Assembly: GCA_033851845.1 (NCBI GenBank)
Contig: JAWWOH010000080.1
Location: forward strand, 10,508-74,507
From: RYN-124 sp033851845
Lineage (GTDB): Bacteria; Actinomycetota; Actinomycetes; Mycobacteriales; SCTD01
Direction: 5' to 3'
DNA length: 64,000 nucleotides
Within the stretch, counting starts at the first letter, position 1. Each line of letters opens with the position of its first letter. Positions 24,172 through 33,332 of the stretch are shown one piece after another. The notes under the pieces are model-generated. The model saw nothing but the letters and a program-made list of their open reading frames with translations, was not told the origin of the DNA and did no database searches. Both the position numbers and the translations under genes were made by a program.

Positions 24172-24662
24172 CTTCCGGACAAGAGCTGGAAGTAGCGAGC
24201 GATCGGCAGCGCGATGAACCCCGAGGCCTCGTAGCTGCGGCGGGCCGGCTCATGACCGGGGTCTCCTCCGGTCTCGACGACCGCGATGTCCATGCCCGCT
24301 GCGCGCATGTGATCGATTGCGAAGGCCGTGAGGGCACCAGCGACACCGCGTCGCTGGTGGTCGGGATCGACGGCGATCATCTCGATCGCACCCATGCGCT
24401 CGTGATACGCGTTGAGCGCAACGGCCACGAAACCCACTGGCGCGTCATCCAACAAGCCGACGAACACGTCCAGATCCCCGCTCGTGCATGTCGAGCGCAC
24501 GGCGTCCGCCTGACCAGCCGCCCAGTCCGGGTGCAGTCGCTCGAAGACGGGGCTGCCGAGCACGCCACGCAAGGAGTCGAACACCGGCGCCCACGCACAC
24601 AGCGAGAAGTCGACGACCGCGTCGACGTCACGGTCTTCAATCGGTCGGATTTCGAGTGTCAC
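24168..24662 (-). CDS. GNAT family N-acetyltransferase
   Basis: A 164-residue acetyltransferase. The acetyl-CoA-binding motif A is clear (IEMIAVDPDHQRRGVAGAL, giving the R/Q-x-x-G-x-G/A loop) and motif B follows (GMDIAVVETGGDPGHEPARR, SYEASGF). It starts VTLEIRPIEDRDVDAVVDF. The GTG at 24662 is preferred because the upstream continuation is Arg-rich and unlike the family. It follows the lactone oxidase gene on the same strand by 35 bp. Acceptor substrate unknown. Confidence 0.85.
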   Translation of the reverse strand: MTLEIRPIEDRDVDAVVDFSLCAWAPVFDSLRGVLGSPVFERLHPDWAAGQADAVRSTCTSGDLDVFVGLLDDAPVGFVAVALNAYHERMGAIEMIAVDPDHQRRGVAGALTAFAIDHMRAAGMDIAVVETGGDPGHEPARRSYEASGFIALPIARYFQLLSGS

Positions 24663-24697
24663 GGCGAGTAGGTTCGCAGATCCGTCGACGGCGATGG

Positions 24698-25987
24698 TCA
24701 GCCGAGCACTCGGTCGAGGTAGGCGTTGGTGAAGCGCCGTTCCGGGTCCAACGTGTCGCGCAAGGCGACGAACTCGTCGAAGCGCGGATAGCGCTCGCGC
24801 AGATGCGAAGCGTCGAGGGTGTGCAGCTTCCCCCAATGCGGTCGGCCACCGACGTCCTGGTAGAGCTTCTCGACCTCGCGGAAGTAGGGGTCGTACGACG
24901 TGCCCTTGAACATGTGCACGGCGATGTACGCCGACTCGCGGCCCGACGCCGTCGAGAGGGTCACGTCATCGGCCGGCGCCACCCGCACCTCCACCGGGAA
25001 CGACACGTGCAACCCTAACCGCTCCGGCAGTCCGCGAAGCTCGCGGAAGACGTCGGGCAGTGAGGCCCGCGGCACGGCGTACTCCATCTCGTAGAAGCGC
25101 ACCCGCCTCGGTGACGTGAAGACGCGTGGGGCGGCGTCGATGTAGGTGCGCGCGGTGAGGGCGCGCGCCGCGACGCGGTTGAGCCGTGGGATCAGCGCCG
25201 GCATCCGGCGACCGAGTCGGCAGGTCAGCTCGAAGACGCCGTTGGACAGCAGCTCGTCGTCGACGAACGCTTTCGCCTTCGACAGCGGGCGTACCTCGGC
25301 CGACGTGCGGTTGTTGCGCTTCGTCAGCGCGATGTCGGTGTGGGGGAACCAGTAGAACTCGAAGTGCTCGTTGGCCGCGACGATGTCGAAGAAGCCGTCG
25401 AGCACCTCGTCGAGTGGCATCGGTCGCTCGTCGGCCTCGAGCACGAACGCCTTCTCCGCCTGGAACGTCACCGTGCTGATGACACCGAGCGCACCAAGTC
25501 CGACCCGTGCCGCGGCGAACAGCTCCGGCCGCTCGGCGCCACTGCACGTCACCACCGATCCGTCCGCGAGCACCAGCTCCAGCGCGGCGATTTGCGCGGC
25601 GAACCCGGCACTGTCCCGGCCCGTGCCGTGCGTTCCCGTGGACACCGCCCCCGACACGGTCTGGACGTCGATGTCGCCCATGTTCGTGAGCCCCAGGCCG
25701 TGCTCGTGCATCAGCGCGTTGAGCCGGTGCAGCCGCAGCCCCGCCTGAGCCGTGACCAGACCGGTCGAGGGGTCGGCGGAGACCAGGCCGTCGTACGACG
25801 ACATGTCGAGCAGTAAGCCGTCCGTGAGCCCGATGGCGGTGAACGAGTGCCCGGCCCCGATCGCCTTGACCCGCAGGCCGTCGGCGGCCGCCTGCTTGAC
25901 CGCCGTGGCGATGTCGTCGACCGAGCGCGGGCGGACGACGCGCACCGGCTCCATGACCTGGTTGCCGGCCCAGTTGGACCACTCCAC
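24698..25987 (-). CDS. FAD-linked aldonolactone oxidase (D-arabinono-1,4-lactone oxidase family)
   Basis: A 429-residue VAO-family flavoprotein, close in length and order to the mycobacterial L-gulono-1,4-lactone dehydrogenase. The FAD domain carries VKAIGAGHSFTAIGLTDG and VQTVSGAVSTGTHGTG. The ALO domain ends with GGRPHWGKLHTLDA, where HWGK is the family signature, and YPRFDEFVALRDTLDPERRF. The His of GAGHS is the position that can hold covalent FAD. It oxidises an aldonolactone or related polyol. The start is GTG 25987. Confidence 0.9.
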   Translation of the reverse strand: MEWSNWAGNQVMEPVRVVRPRSVDDIATAVKQAAADGLRVKAIGAGHSFTAIGLTDGLLLDMSSYDGLVSADPSTGLVTAQAGLRLHRLNALMHEHGLGLTNMGDIDVQTVSGAVSTGTHGTGRDSAGFAAQIAALELVLADGSVVTCSGAERPELFAAARVGLGALGVISTVTFQAEKAFVLEADERPMPLDEVLDGFFDIVAANEHFEFYWFPHTDIALTKRNNRTSAEVRPLSKAKAFVDDELLSNGVFELTCRLGRRMPALIPRLNRVAARALTARTYIDAAPRVFTSPRRVRFYEMEYAVPRASLPDVFRELRGLPERLGLHVSFPVEVRVAPADDVTLSTASGRESAYIAVHMFKGTSYDPYFREVEKLYQDVGGRPHWGKLHTLDASHLRERYPRFDEFVALRDTLDPERRFTNAYLDRVLG

Positions 25988-26075
25988 GAGGGCTCCTCAG
26001 GTTGATTCCGGATGAATCGGGATAGATCATCTCGCAGTCGGCCGCCATCGGCGTCGGCCGCGGCTGGAGGACAGC

Positions 26076-26366
26076 ATGAGCGATCCCATCGGCACCAACT
26101 CCGCTCCGCCCACCGACGGTCCCATCCACCCGCGGCGGGGCCCGGCGTACGTCGTAGCCGGCATCCTGCTCGCCGCACCCTTTGTCGCGCTGCTGTGGGT
26201 GACGAGCTACGCCAAGGACGAGCCGCGGCTGTGGGGCTTCCCGTTCTTCTACTGGTACCAGCTGATGTGGGTGTTCATCGCCTCGCTGCTGACCTACATC
26301 GCCTACCGCCTGGTGCGCGGCACCGACCGCACGCGCGGCCGGCTGACCGACCGGAGCGGACGATGA
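26076..26366 (+). CDS. DUF3311 small membrane subunit of a monocarboxylate transporter
   Basis: A 96-residue protein with two membrane segments (about 26-46 and 59-79) separated by a short loop with PRLWGFPFFYWYQLMW, the DUF3311 signature. Members are encoded directly before sodium:solute symporter-type permeases and are believed to be their accessory subunit. GGAGG lies six bases before the ATG. The stop overlaps the permease start (ATGA), indicating coupled synthesis. Confidence 0.9.
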   Translation: MSDPIGTNSAPPTDGPIHPRRGPAYVVAGILLAAPFVALLWVTSYAKDEPRLWGFPFFYWYQLMWVFIASLLTYIAYRLVRGTDRTRGRLTDRSGR

Positions 26367-28054
26367 TGGCCGCCGCGTCGACCGGCACCAACGGCGTGGC
26401 GCTGTCCATCGTCGTCGTGCTGTTCCTCGCCGTCACGGTGCTCGGCTTCGCCGCAGCCCGCTGGCGCCGGGCGGAGAGCCTGGCCAACCTCGACGAGTGG
26501 GGCCTGGGCGGCCGCGGCTTCGGCACCTTCGTCACCTGGTTCCTGCTGGGCGGCGACCTCTACACGGCGTACACGTTCATCGCGGTGCCGGCGTTGATGT
26601 TCGCCGCCGGCGCGCTCGGGTTCTTCGCTGTGCCGTACACGATCATCGTCTACCCGCTGGTGTTCCTGTTCCTGCCGCGGCTGTGGTCGGTGAGCCACCG
26701 GCACGGCTACGTCACGCCGGCCGACTTCGTCCGCGGGCGCTACGGCTCCCGCGCACTGGCGCTGGCGATCGCCGTCACCGGGATCCTCGCGACGATGCCG
26801 TACATCGCGCTGCAGCTCGTCGGCATCCAGGCCGTCCTCGAGGTGATGGGGGTCGGCGGCAGCGACAACAAGCTGCTCGCCGACCTGCCGCTGCTCGTCG
26901 CGTTCATCGCGCTGGCGGCGTACACGTACTCGAGCGGACTGCGCGCACCTGCGCTCATCGCGTTCGTGAAGGACATCCTCATCTACGTCGTCATCATCGT
27001 CGCGGTGATCTACATCCCGCACAAGCTCGGCGGGTGGGGTCACATCTTCGACAGCGCACAGCAGTCGCTCTCGCAGAAGAGCCCGGCGACCGGGAAGCCG
27101 AAGGGCGCGATCATCCCGGGCGCACCCGCGGTCTGGCCCTACGCGACGCTCGCGCTCGGGTCCGCGATGGCGCTGTTCATGTACCCGCACAGCGTCACCG
27201 CGGTGCTCTCGACCCGAAGCCGTGACGTCGGACGGCGCAATGCTGCGCTGCTGCCGGCGTACTCGCTCCTGCTCGGTCTGATCGCCCTGCTGGGTTACAT
27301 GGCGATCGCGGCGAAGGTGAAGCCGATCGGGCTCGACGGCAAGCCGAACGCGCAGCTCGCCATCCCCCAGCTGTTCGAGAACATGTTCCCGAGCTGGTTC
27401 GCCGGGATCGCGTTCGCCGCTGTCGTCATCGGTGCGCTCGTGCCCGCCGCCATCATGTCGATCGCGGCATCGAACCTGTTCACCCGCAACATCTACCGGG
27501 AGTTCTTCCGGCCGCAGGCTGATCCTGCGGAAGAGGCCCGGGTCTCGAAGATCGTGTCGCTGCTGGTCAAGGTGGGGGCGCTCGTCTTCGTCCTGAGTCT
27601 CGACAGGACGCTGGCCATCAACTTCCAGCTGCTGGGCGGGATCTGGATGCTGCAGACGTTCCCGACGCTCGTCTTCGGCCTGTTCACGCGGTGGTTCCAC
27701 CGCTGGGCGCTGCTCGCCGGCTGGGCGGTGTCGATGGTCTACGGCACCGTGAAGGCCTACCAGGTCATCAACCCGGCGACGCACAAGCACTTCGGCGGCT
27801 CCGCGGCCGAGATCCCGTTCCTGTCCGGGCGCAACGGCTACATCGCCCTGACGGCGTTCGTCCTCAACCTGCTGATCGCGGTCGTCCTGACCTTCATCCT
27901 GCGTGCGGTGAAAGCGCCGGACGGCGTCGACGTCACCGAGCCGGAGGACTACTGGGCCGACGAGGACGACCCGCGGGTCGCGCCGCTGCCGCAGCTCACC
28001 GGGACCGGTCCCGCGCCGGCGAGGCGGCAGAGCACGGACGCGCCGCTCACCTAG
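26363..28054 (+). CDS. Sodium:solute symporter-family monocarboxylate permease (MctP-like)
   Basis: A 563-residue permease with about 13 membrane segments. SSS-family marks include LGGRGFGTFVTWFLLGGDLY, the segment YVTPADFVRGRYGSRALAL and SIAASNLFTRNIYREFF late in the protein. With its DUF3311 partner it matches the monocarboxylate uptake type (lactate, pyruvate, short-chain acids, alanine) known from MctP. The C-terminal tail is acidic and cytoplasmic. The first of two adjacent ATGs (26363) overlaps the DUF3311 stop by 4 bp. Confidence 0.88.
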   Translation: MMAAASTGTNGVALSIVVVLFLAVTVLGFAAARWRRAESLANLDEWGLGGRGFGTFVTWFLLGGDLYTAYTFIAVPALMFAAGALGFFAVPYTIIVYPLVFLFLPRLWSVSHRHGYVTPADFVRGRYGSRALALAIAVTGILATMPYIALQLVGIQAVLEVMGVGGSDNKLLADLPLLVAFIALAAYTYSSGLRAPALIAFVKDILIYVVIIVAVIYIPHKLGGWGHIFDSAQQSLSQKSPATGKPKGAIIPGAPAVWPYATLALGSAMALFMYPHSVTAVLSTRSRDVGRRNAALLPAYSLLLGLIALLGYMAIAAKVKPIGLDGKPNAQLAIPQLFENMFPSWFAGIAFAAVVIGALVPAAIMSIAASNLFTRNIYREFFRPQADPAEEARVSKIVSLLVKVGALVFVLSLDRTLAINFQLLGGIWMLQTFPTLVFGLFTRWFHRWALLAGWAVSMVYGTVKAYQVINPATHKHFGGSAAEIPFLSGRNGYIALTAFVLNLLIAVVLTFILRAVKAPDGVDVTEPEDYWADEDDPRVAPLPQLTGTGPAPARRQSTDAPLT

Positions 28055-28064
28055 TTTCGTCGCC

Positions 28065-28817
28065 ATGACCCCCGCCCACGCCGCTCTGGTCACCGGGGCG
28101 GGGGTCCTGGCCGGCGCGATCAATGCGGTCGCCGGCGGCGGAACGCTGGTCGCCTTTCCCGCGCTGCTCGGCGTGGGTGTCGGTCCGCTGACGGCCAACA
28201 TCACCTGCTCGGTGGGTCTCATCACCGGGTACGCCGGTGGCTCGGTCGCTTACCGCCGTGAGCTCGCCGGGCAGCGCGATCGCGTGCGCGCGCTCTTGCC
28301 GTTCGCCGTGATGGGCGGCCTCGGCGGCGCCGTGTTGCTGTTGGTCACTCCGCCCTCGACGTTCCGGGCAGTCGTGCCCTACCTCGTGCTGCTGTCCGCG
28401 GCCCTGCTGGCAGTGCAGCCGGGGCTGTCGCGGGTCCTTCGCAACCGGCAGGCCACCGGGTCGGATGTGCACTGGGGCGCGCGCGTCGGCGTCGGCGCCG
28501 CGGCGGTCTACGGGTCCTACTTCGGCGCCGGTCTCGGCGTACTCCTGCTCGCAGTGCTCGGCATCCTCATCGCCGACGGCCTGCAGCGCCTGAACGCACT
28601 CAAGGGCGTGCTCTCGCTGCTGATCAACGTCGTCGGCGCGGCCATCTTCGTGCTGTCGGCGCGGGTGGACTGGGGCTACGCGCTGGCACTCGCCATCGGT
28701 GCGTACGTCGGCGGCACCCTCGGCGTCTCCATCGCGCGCCGGCTGCACCCGACCGCGATGCGGGCGGCCGTGGTCGTCCTCGGCATCGTCGTGGGCATCG
28801 GGTTGCTCGTCACTTGA
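28065..28817 (+). CDS. TauE/SafE (TSUP) family permease
   Basis: A 250-residue protein with about eight membrane segments. The two TSUP half-repeats begin AGAINAVAGGGTLVAFPALL and YGSYFGAGLGVLLLAVLGIL; the INAVAGGGT motif is diagnostic. The family exports or imports organosulfonates, sulfite or small organic acids. It starts 10 bp after the monocarboxylate permease, so it may be part of that transport unit. Its end overlaps the convergent acyltransferase by 8 bp. Confidence 0.88.
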   Translation: MTPAHAALVTGAGVLAGAINAVAGGGTLVAFPALLGVGVGPLTANITCSVGLITGYAGGSVAYRRELAGQRDRVRALLPFAVMGGLGGAVLLLVTPPSTFRAVVPYLVLLSAALLAVQPGLSRVLRNRQATGSDVHWGARVGVGAAAVYGSYFGAGLGVLLLAVLGILIADGLQRLNALKGVLSLLINVVGAAIFVLSARVDWGYALALAIGAYVGGTLGVSIARRLHPTAMRAAVVVLGIVVGIGLLVT

Positions 28818-30801
28818 AGGCGGGGGCCATGAACGGCGCGAGGAACGCGGCGTAGACCGCGGTCAGGTGCCGGCCGTCGAACAGCACGGGCAGGTCATCA
28901 ACCACCGCCGGGCACTGGTCGGCGACACAGAACCACTGCCGCGCGTCGACGAACACCGCGTGCGCGCTGGTCGCGGCCTGCAGCTCGGCCCCGGCGTACG
29001 TGCGCCACCGCTCCGAGACGACCGCCGCACAGTCCCGCGGCTTCGACAGCCGGGTGTAGCACGACTGCAGGTTGCCGGTGCCCGGCGGAGGCGACAGCAG
29101 GACGACTCGCCGGGTGTACGGCGTGATCTCCGCCAGCATGCGCATGGTGCCGTCTCGCCACTGGATGGCGTCCTGGCTGCCCTGGTAGCGCGCCGACATG
29201 ATGACGAGCTCGGGTCGCATCCGCCGAACCCGCGCGAGCGCCCAGTCCTGGTGTCCCGCGCAGCCCTTGCTGACCAGGCCGCGCAGGTTGGCGCACTGCC
29301 GCAGGGTGAGCACGTGGATGCGTGCGTTGCGCAAGGTGGCCGCGCGCCGCAGAGCCGGCAGCCAGCTGACGGCCACGGAGTCGCCGAGCAGCGCGACGGT
29401 GCGCGTCGCGCGCGGCGGGCCGTACACGCACCGGGCAGCGTTGCGGTCTCCGACGTCGAGGCACTTGTCGTGCAGCCACTCGGGGGCACCGGCATCGGTG
29501 AGGTCGGCATCGAGCTGACGGGGCCAGCTCGACAGCTGCAGGGCGGCGGTTATCTGCGCAGGCAGGTCGCGGACGGGCGGGGTGACGGTCTCGGCGCCGA
29601 CCGGTGCCGGCCTGTGCCGATCAACGTGTCGGGCCGAGGGTGATGGCGTGAGGACCCACGTCGCCGTCAGTGCGGCGAGCAGCACGATCGTGTACGCCGG
29701 GGCGATCACCGATGGCCGCCGCGGACCCGCCACCAGCTGTGGGCGGTGCCGGCGGAACGGCTGCTCGACGAGGTGGTACGACAGCACCGAGAGGACACCG
29801 GCGATGACGACGAGCACCGCCTTGCCGAGCCCGGTCGTGCCGCCAGGCACGGTCGCACCGAGGACGACGCAGGGCCAGTGCCAGAGGTACAGCGAGTAGG
29901 AGATCAGTCCGACGTACCTGATCGGCGCCGTCGCGAGACCCAGCCGCCGACCACCCGCCGCAAGGATCGCCACGGTCGACGCGACCGGAAGCGCGAGGGC
30001 ATACCCGGGAACCGCGGTGCTCGGCGTGATCAGGACCGCCGACGCCACCAGGCCGGCGGCCCCGAGCCAGGCGACGAACCCCGGCACCCGCTTCGGCGAC
30101 AGCAGGACGAGCAGCGCACCCGCGCCGAGCTCCCAGGCACGAGCGGGCGACGAGAAGTACGCCGATGCCGGCGAGTGCGCCGTGCTGACGACGGACCAGG
30201 TCAGGGACGCGACGATCACGATCGACGCCACGGCGGTGAGGGCCCGGCGACCGGCTCGATTCGCGATGGCGAAGGTCAGGAGGATCGCGGCGGGCCATAC
30301 GAGGTAGAACTGCTCCTCCACCGACAGCGACCAGTAGTGCTGCACCGCGGACGGCGCGCGGGTCAGCGAGAAGTAGTCCGTGCCGAGGTGCGCGAAGTGC
30401 ACGTTGGCGAGGAAGCCGAACGCCCACAGCGAGTCCACGACCGTCTCGTGCGCGCGACTCGGAAGCAGCAAGATCGCCGAGGCCAGGTCGGTGAGAACGA
30501 GGACGAGGACGCCGGCCGGCAGGAGCCGTCGGATCCGCCTGGCGTAGAAGCCGCGGATGCTGATCGCGCCGGTCCGCTCGCGCTCGGACACGAGCAGCCC
30601 GGTGATGAGGAAGCCGGAGATGACGAAGAAGACGTCCACACCGATGAACCCGCCTCGCGGCCAGCCGGTGACGTGCCCGAAGACGACGAGCAGGACCGCG
30701 ACTCCACGCAGCCCCTCGATGTCGCCGCGAAAGCCCTCGGACCGCACGCGTCGGGTCGGCACCGGCCGAGACGGCCGCGTCCACCCGCGGTCCTCGGTCA
30801 C
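28810..30801 (-). CDS. Membrane O-acyltransferase (OafA/YrhL type) fused to SGNH domain
   Basis: A 663-residue two-domain protein. The N-terminal acyltransferase-3 domain (about 20-370) has ten or so membrane segments with DIEGLRGVAVLLVVFGHV, FFVISGFLITGLL and QHYWSLSVEEQFYLVWP. The C-terminal extracellular SGNH hydrolase-like domain has block I (VALLGDSVAVSWLPAL) and block V (FDGRHLTAVY). Such proteins acylate cell-surface polysaccharides or peptidoglycan. The GTG start at 30801 overlaps the TAG of the phosphotriesterase-like gene by one base (TAGTG), so it is coupled to that gene and the acyl-CoA ligase. Confidence 0.9.
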   Translation of the reverse strand: MTEDRGWTRPSRPVPTRRVRSEGFRGDIEGLRGVAVLLVVFGHVTGWPRGGFIGVDVFFVISGFLITGLLVSERERTGAISIRGFYARRIRRLLPAGVLVLVLTDLASAILLLPSRAHETVVDSLWAFGFLANVHFAHLGTDYFSLTRAPSAVQHYWSLSVEEQFYLVWPAAILLTFAIANRAGRRALTAVASIVIVASLTWSVVSTAHSPASAYFSSPARAWELGAGALLVLLSPKRVPGFVAWLGAAGLVASAVLITPSTAVPGYALALPVASTVAILAAGGRRLGLATAPIRYVGLISYSLYLWHWPCVVLGATVPGGTTGLGKAVLVVIAGVLSVLSYHLVEQPFRRHRPQLVAGPRRPSVIAPAYTIVLLAALTATWVLTPSPSARHVDRHRPAPVGAETVTPPVRDLPAQITAALQLSSWPRQLDADLTDAGAPEWLHDKCLDVGDRNAARCVYGPPRATRTVALLGDSVAVSWLPALRRAATLRNARIHVLTLRQCANLRGLVSKGCAGHQDWALARVRRMRPELVIMSARYQGSQDAIQWRDGTMRMLAEITPYTRRVVLLSPPPGTGNLQSCYTRLSKPRDCAAVVSERWRTYAGAELQAATSAHAVFVDARQWFCVADQCPAVVDDLPVLFDGRHLTAVYAAFLAPFMAPAFK

Positions 30802-31763
30802 TACGACTCGAAGAAGCGGCGGGGGTTGGCGACGAGCATCGCGTCGACCTGGTCCTGCGAGACGCCGCGCTCGAGCAGCGCCGGCACCACGTCGCTGAGC
30901 ACGTGCTGGTAGTTCCAGTTGGGCAGGAACGGCATCAGGTCGGGGGCGACCCAGTCGATGTAGCAGGCGGCATCCTGGGACAGCACCATGCTTTCGGCGT
31001 ACCCGCGCCGGCACATCTCCACGACGATGCCGACCCGCTCGTCGAAGCCCAGGATCGTGTCGATGCCGAACCGGTCCATGCCGAGCAGGAAGCCGGTGTC
31101 GGCCAGCTCCGAGAGGTGGTCGGCGTCCGTCGAGTCGCCGCTGTGCGCCAGTACGACGCGCGAGAGGGCGAGCCCCTCCTCCCCCAGGACGCGCTGCACC
31201 TCGAGACCGGTGCGGTTGCGGGGGTGCGTGTGGACCATCAGCGGCCGACCGGTCTCGACAGCCGCCTGCGCGCACGAGCGCATGACCCGCTCCACGCCCT
31301 CTGTCAGACCGTGGTGGTCGATCGCGCACTTGAGGAAGGCCGCCTTCACCGTGGTCCCCTGAATCCCCTCGGTGATGTCGCGCACGAACAGCGGCGTCAT
31401 CACCTCCGGCAGCCCGGGCAGCCCGCCCGGCCCACGTGCGGCGAAGAAGCCAGGCACGTCGGCGTACGTGTAGATGCCCGTCGCGACCAGGATGTTGAGC
31501 GTCGGCACCTGCTCGTTGATGCGCAGCACCCGCGGCACGTTGCGCCCGAGGCCGTCGACGGTCGGGTCGACGATCGTCTGGACGCCGGTCGCCCGCAGCG
31601 CGGTCAGCGTCTCGACGGCCTCGGCGACCTTCGTCTCCTCGTCCCACTCGTCCGACCACTGCTGCTGCGAGTCGACCGTGAGGGTGAAGACGTGCTCGTG
31701 CATGAGCGTCGTGCCGAGCTCGGCCGTGTCGACGGGGCCGAGGACCGTCTCGACGGTCGTCAG
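30801..31763 (-). CDS. Phosphotriesterase-family metal-dependent hydrolase, probable CTG start
   Basis: A 320-residue amidohydrolase-superfamily enzyme if translation begins at CTG 31763. The metal ligands are visible: His-x-His in MHEHVF, a carboxylatable Lys in TVKAAFLKCAID, His in MVHTHP and VLAHSGDST, and Asp in VLSQDAACYIDW. Family members hydrolyse lactones or phosphotriesters. The family's conserved N-terminus (VETVLGPVDTAELGTTLMHE) lies upstream of the first ATG (31703) and has no ATG, GTG or TTG. The CTG overlaps the ligase stop as CTGA and sits five bases after AAGGAG. Confidence 0.85.
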   Translation of the reverse strand: MTTVETVLGPVDTAELGTTLMHEHVFTLTVDSQQQWSDEWDEETKVAEAVETLTALRATGVQTIVDPTVDGLGRNVPRVLRINEQVPTLNILVATGIYTYADVPGFFAARGPGGLPGLPEVMTPLFVRDITEGIQGTTVKAAFLKCAIDHHGLTEGVERVMRSCAQAAVETGRPLMVHTHPRNRTGLEVQRVLGEEGLALSRVVLAHSGDSTDADHLSELADTGFLLGMDRFGIDTILGFDERVGIVVEMCRRGYAESMVLSQDAACYIDWVAPDLMPFLPNWNYQHVLSDVVPALLERGVSQDQVDAMLVANPRRFFES

Positions 31764-33277
31764 CGCAGCTCCTTCTTCAGGATCTTCCCGGTCGGGCCCA
31801 TCGGCAGCGCGTCGACGATGCGCACCTCACGCGGGTACTTGTAGGCCGCCAGCCGCTCCTTGCAGTAGGCGATGACGTCCTCCGGCGTGACGTCGGCGCC
31901 GGGCTTCAGGGTGATGACCGCGACGACCTCCTCGCCGAGCTTGTCGTCAGGCTTGCCGATGACCGCAGCCTCGGCGATCGACGGGTTGGCGTAGAGCACC
32001 TCCTCGATCTCGCGCGGGTAGACGTTGTAGCCGCCGCGGATGATGAGGTCCTTCTTGCGGTCGACGATGAACAGGAAGCCGTCGTCGTCGACGTACGCGA
32101 GGTCACCGGTGTGGAACCAGCCGCCGCGCATCGCCTCCTCGGTCGCCTCGGGGTTCTTGTAGTAGCCCTTCATGATGTTGTGGCCGCGGATGACGATCTC
32201 GCCGACGTTCGCCTCGCCCGGCGGGAGCTCCTTGTCGTTCTCGTCCACGACCTTCACCTCGACGCCCCAGATCGGCTTGCCGATGCTGAGCACCTTGCGC
32301 TGCTCTGCGTCGATGTTGAACGTCGTCGTGCTGGCGCTCTCGGACAGCCCGTAGCCCTCGAGCACGACGAAGCCGGGCAGCTTCTCCTCGATCGCCTTGA
32401 TGGTCTCGCCGGGGATCGGCGCACCGCCGGAGACGCCGACGCGCAGCGACGACAGGTCACGTTTCGACAAGTCCATCGCGAGCAGCGCGAAGTACATCGT
32501 CGGGACGCCGGAGAAGATGGTGCACTTGTGCTTCTCGATGGCGTCGATCACCGGATCCATCTCGAAGCGCGGCACCAGCACGATCGTGCCGCCGTACCGA
32601 ACGCTGGTGTTGAGCACGCTCGACAGACCGAACACGTGGAAGAGCGGCAGCACCGCGAGCCCGATGTCGTCGTCCTGGAAGCCGAAGAGCGCTCCCGCGG
32701 TCGTGCAGTTCATGAAGAGCTGGAAGTGCGTCAGCTCTGCGCCCTTCGGCTTGCCCGTCGTGCCGCTCGTGTAGAGCAGCACCGCGGTCTCGTCGGCGCT
32801 GAGCGGGACGATGTCGCGGGTGTCGTCGGCGAAGTACAGCTCGTCGTAGTGCTTCGTGCCCTCCGGCCGCTTGTCGTTGCCGGGCATGTTGACGACGTAC
32901 GTCGTGATGCCGCCAACCTCACCGGCCCCCTTGACGGCCTCGTCGGCGAACATCTCGAAGGTGATCAGCAGCTTCGCGTCGCTGTCCTTGAGGTGGTAGG
33001 CCACCTCGGGTGCCTTCAGCAGCGGGTTCAGCGGCACCATCACCAGGCCGGCCTTGAGGATGCCGAAGTAGGTGAACAGGAACTGCGGCAGGTTGGGCAG
33101 CTGCACCGCCACCTTGTCGCCGCGCTCCAGGCCCAGTCCGAGCAGGCTGCTCGCGATCCGGCCGGAGATCTCGTCGGTCTGCGCATAGCTGAAGGACAGG
33201 TCCATCACGTGCATCAGGGGCTTGTCCGGGTGCGCGTTGGCGGACTCCCGGAGCATGATCGCGAGGTTGAAGCTCAT
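31760..33277 (-). CDS. AMP-forming acyl-CoA synthetase (long-chain fatty-acid/4-coumarate ligase type)
   Basis: A 505-residue ANL-superfamily ligase that activates a carboxylic acid as acyl-AMP and then acyl-CoA. The AMP-binding P-loop is VLLYTSGTTGKPKGAELTH, A5 is EGYGLSESAS, and the hinge region is WFHTGDLAYVDDDGFLFIVD. The catalytic lysine lies in PMGPTGKILKKEL near the end. It is first gene of a minus-strand three-gene unit (ligase, hydrolase, O-acyltransferase) with 4-bp and 1-bp overlaps. Confidence 0.92.
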   Translation of the reverse strand: MSFNLAIMLRESANAHPDKPLMHVMDLSFSYAQTDEISGRIASSLLGLGLERGDKVAVQLPNLPQFLFTYFGILKAGLVMVPLNPLLKAPEVAYHLKDSDAKLLITFEMFADEAVKGAGEVGGITTYVVNMPGNDKRPEGTKHYDELYFADDTRDIVPLSADETAVLLYTSGTTGKPKGAELTHFQLFMNCTTAGALFGFQDDDIGLAVLPLFHVFGLSSVLNTSVRYGGTIVLVPRFEMDPVIDAIEKHKCTIFSGVPTMYFALLAMDLSKRDLSSLRVGVSGGAPIPGETIKAIEEKLPGFVVLEGYGLSESASTTTFNIDAEQRKVLSIGKPIWGVEVKVVDENDKELPPGEANVGEIVIRGHNIMKGYYKNPEATEEAMRGGWFHTGDLAYVDDDGFLFIVDRKKDLIIRGGYNVYPREIEEVLYANPSIAEAAVIGKPDDKLGEEVVAVITLKPGADVTPEDVIAYCKERLAAYKYPREVRIVDALPMGPTGKILKKELR

Positions 33278-33332
33278 GACGGCAGCGTAGTGACGCGCGT
33301 CACCTGCCCCGCCGCAGGGCAGGCTGTCGGCC

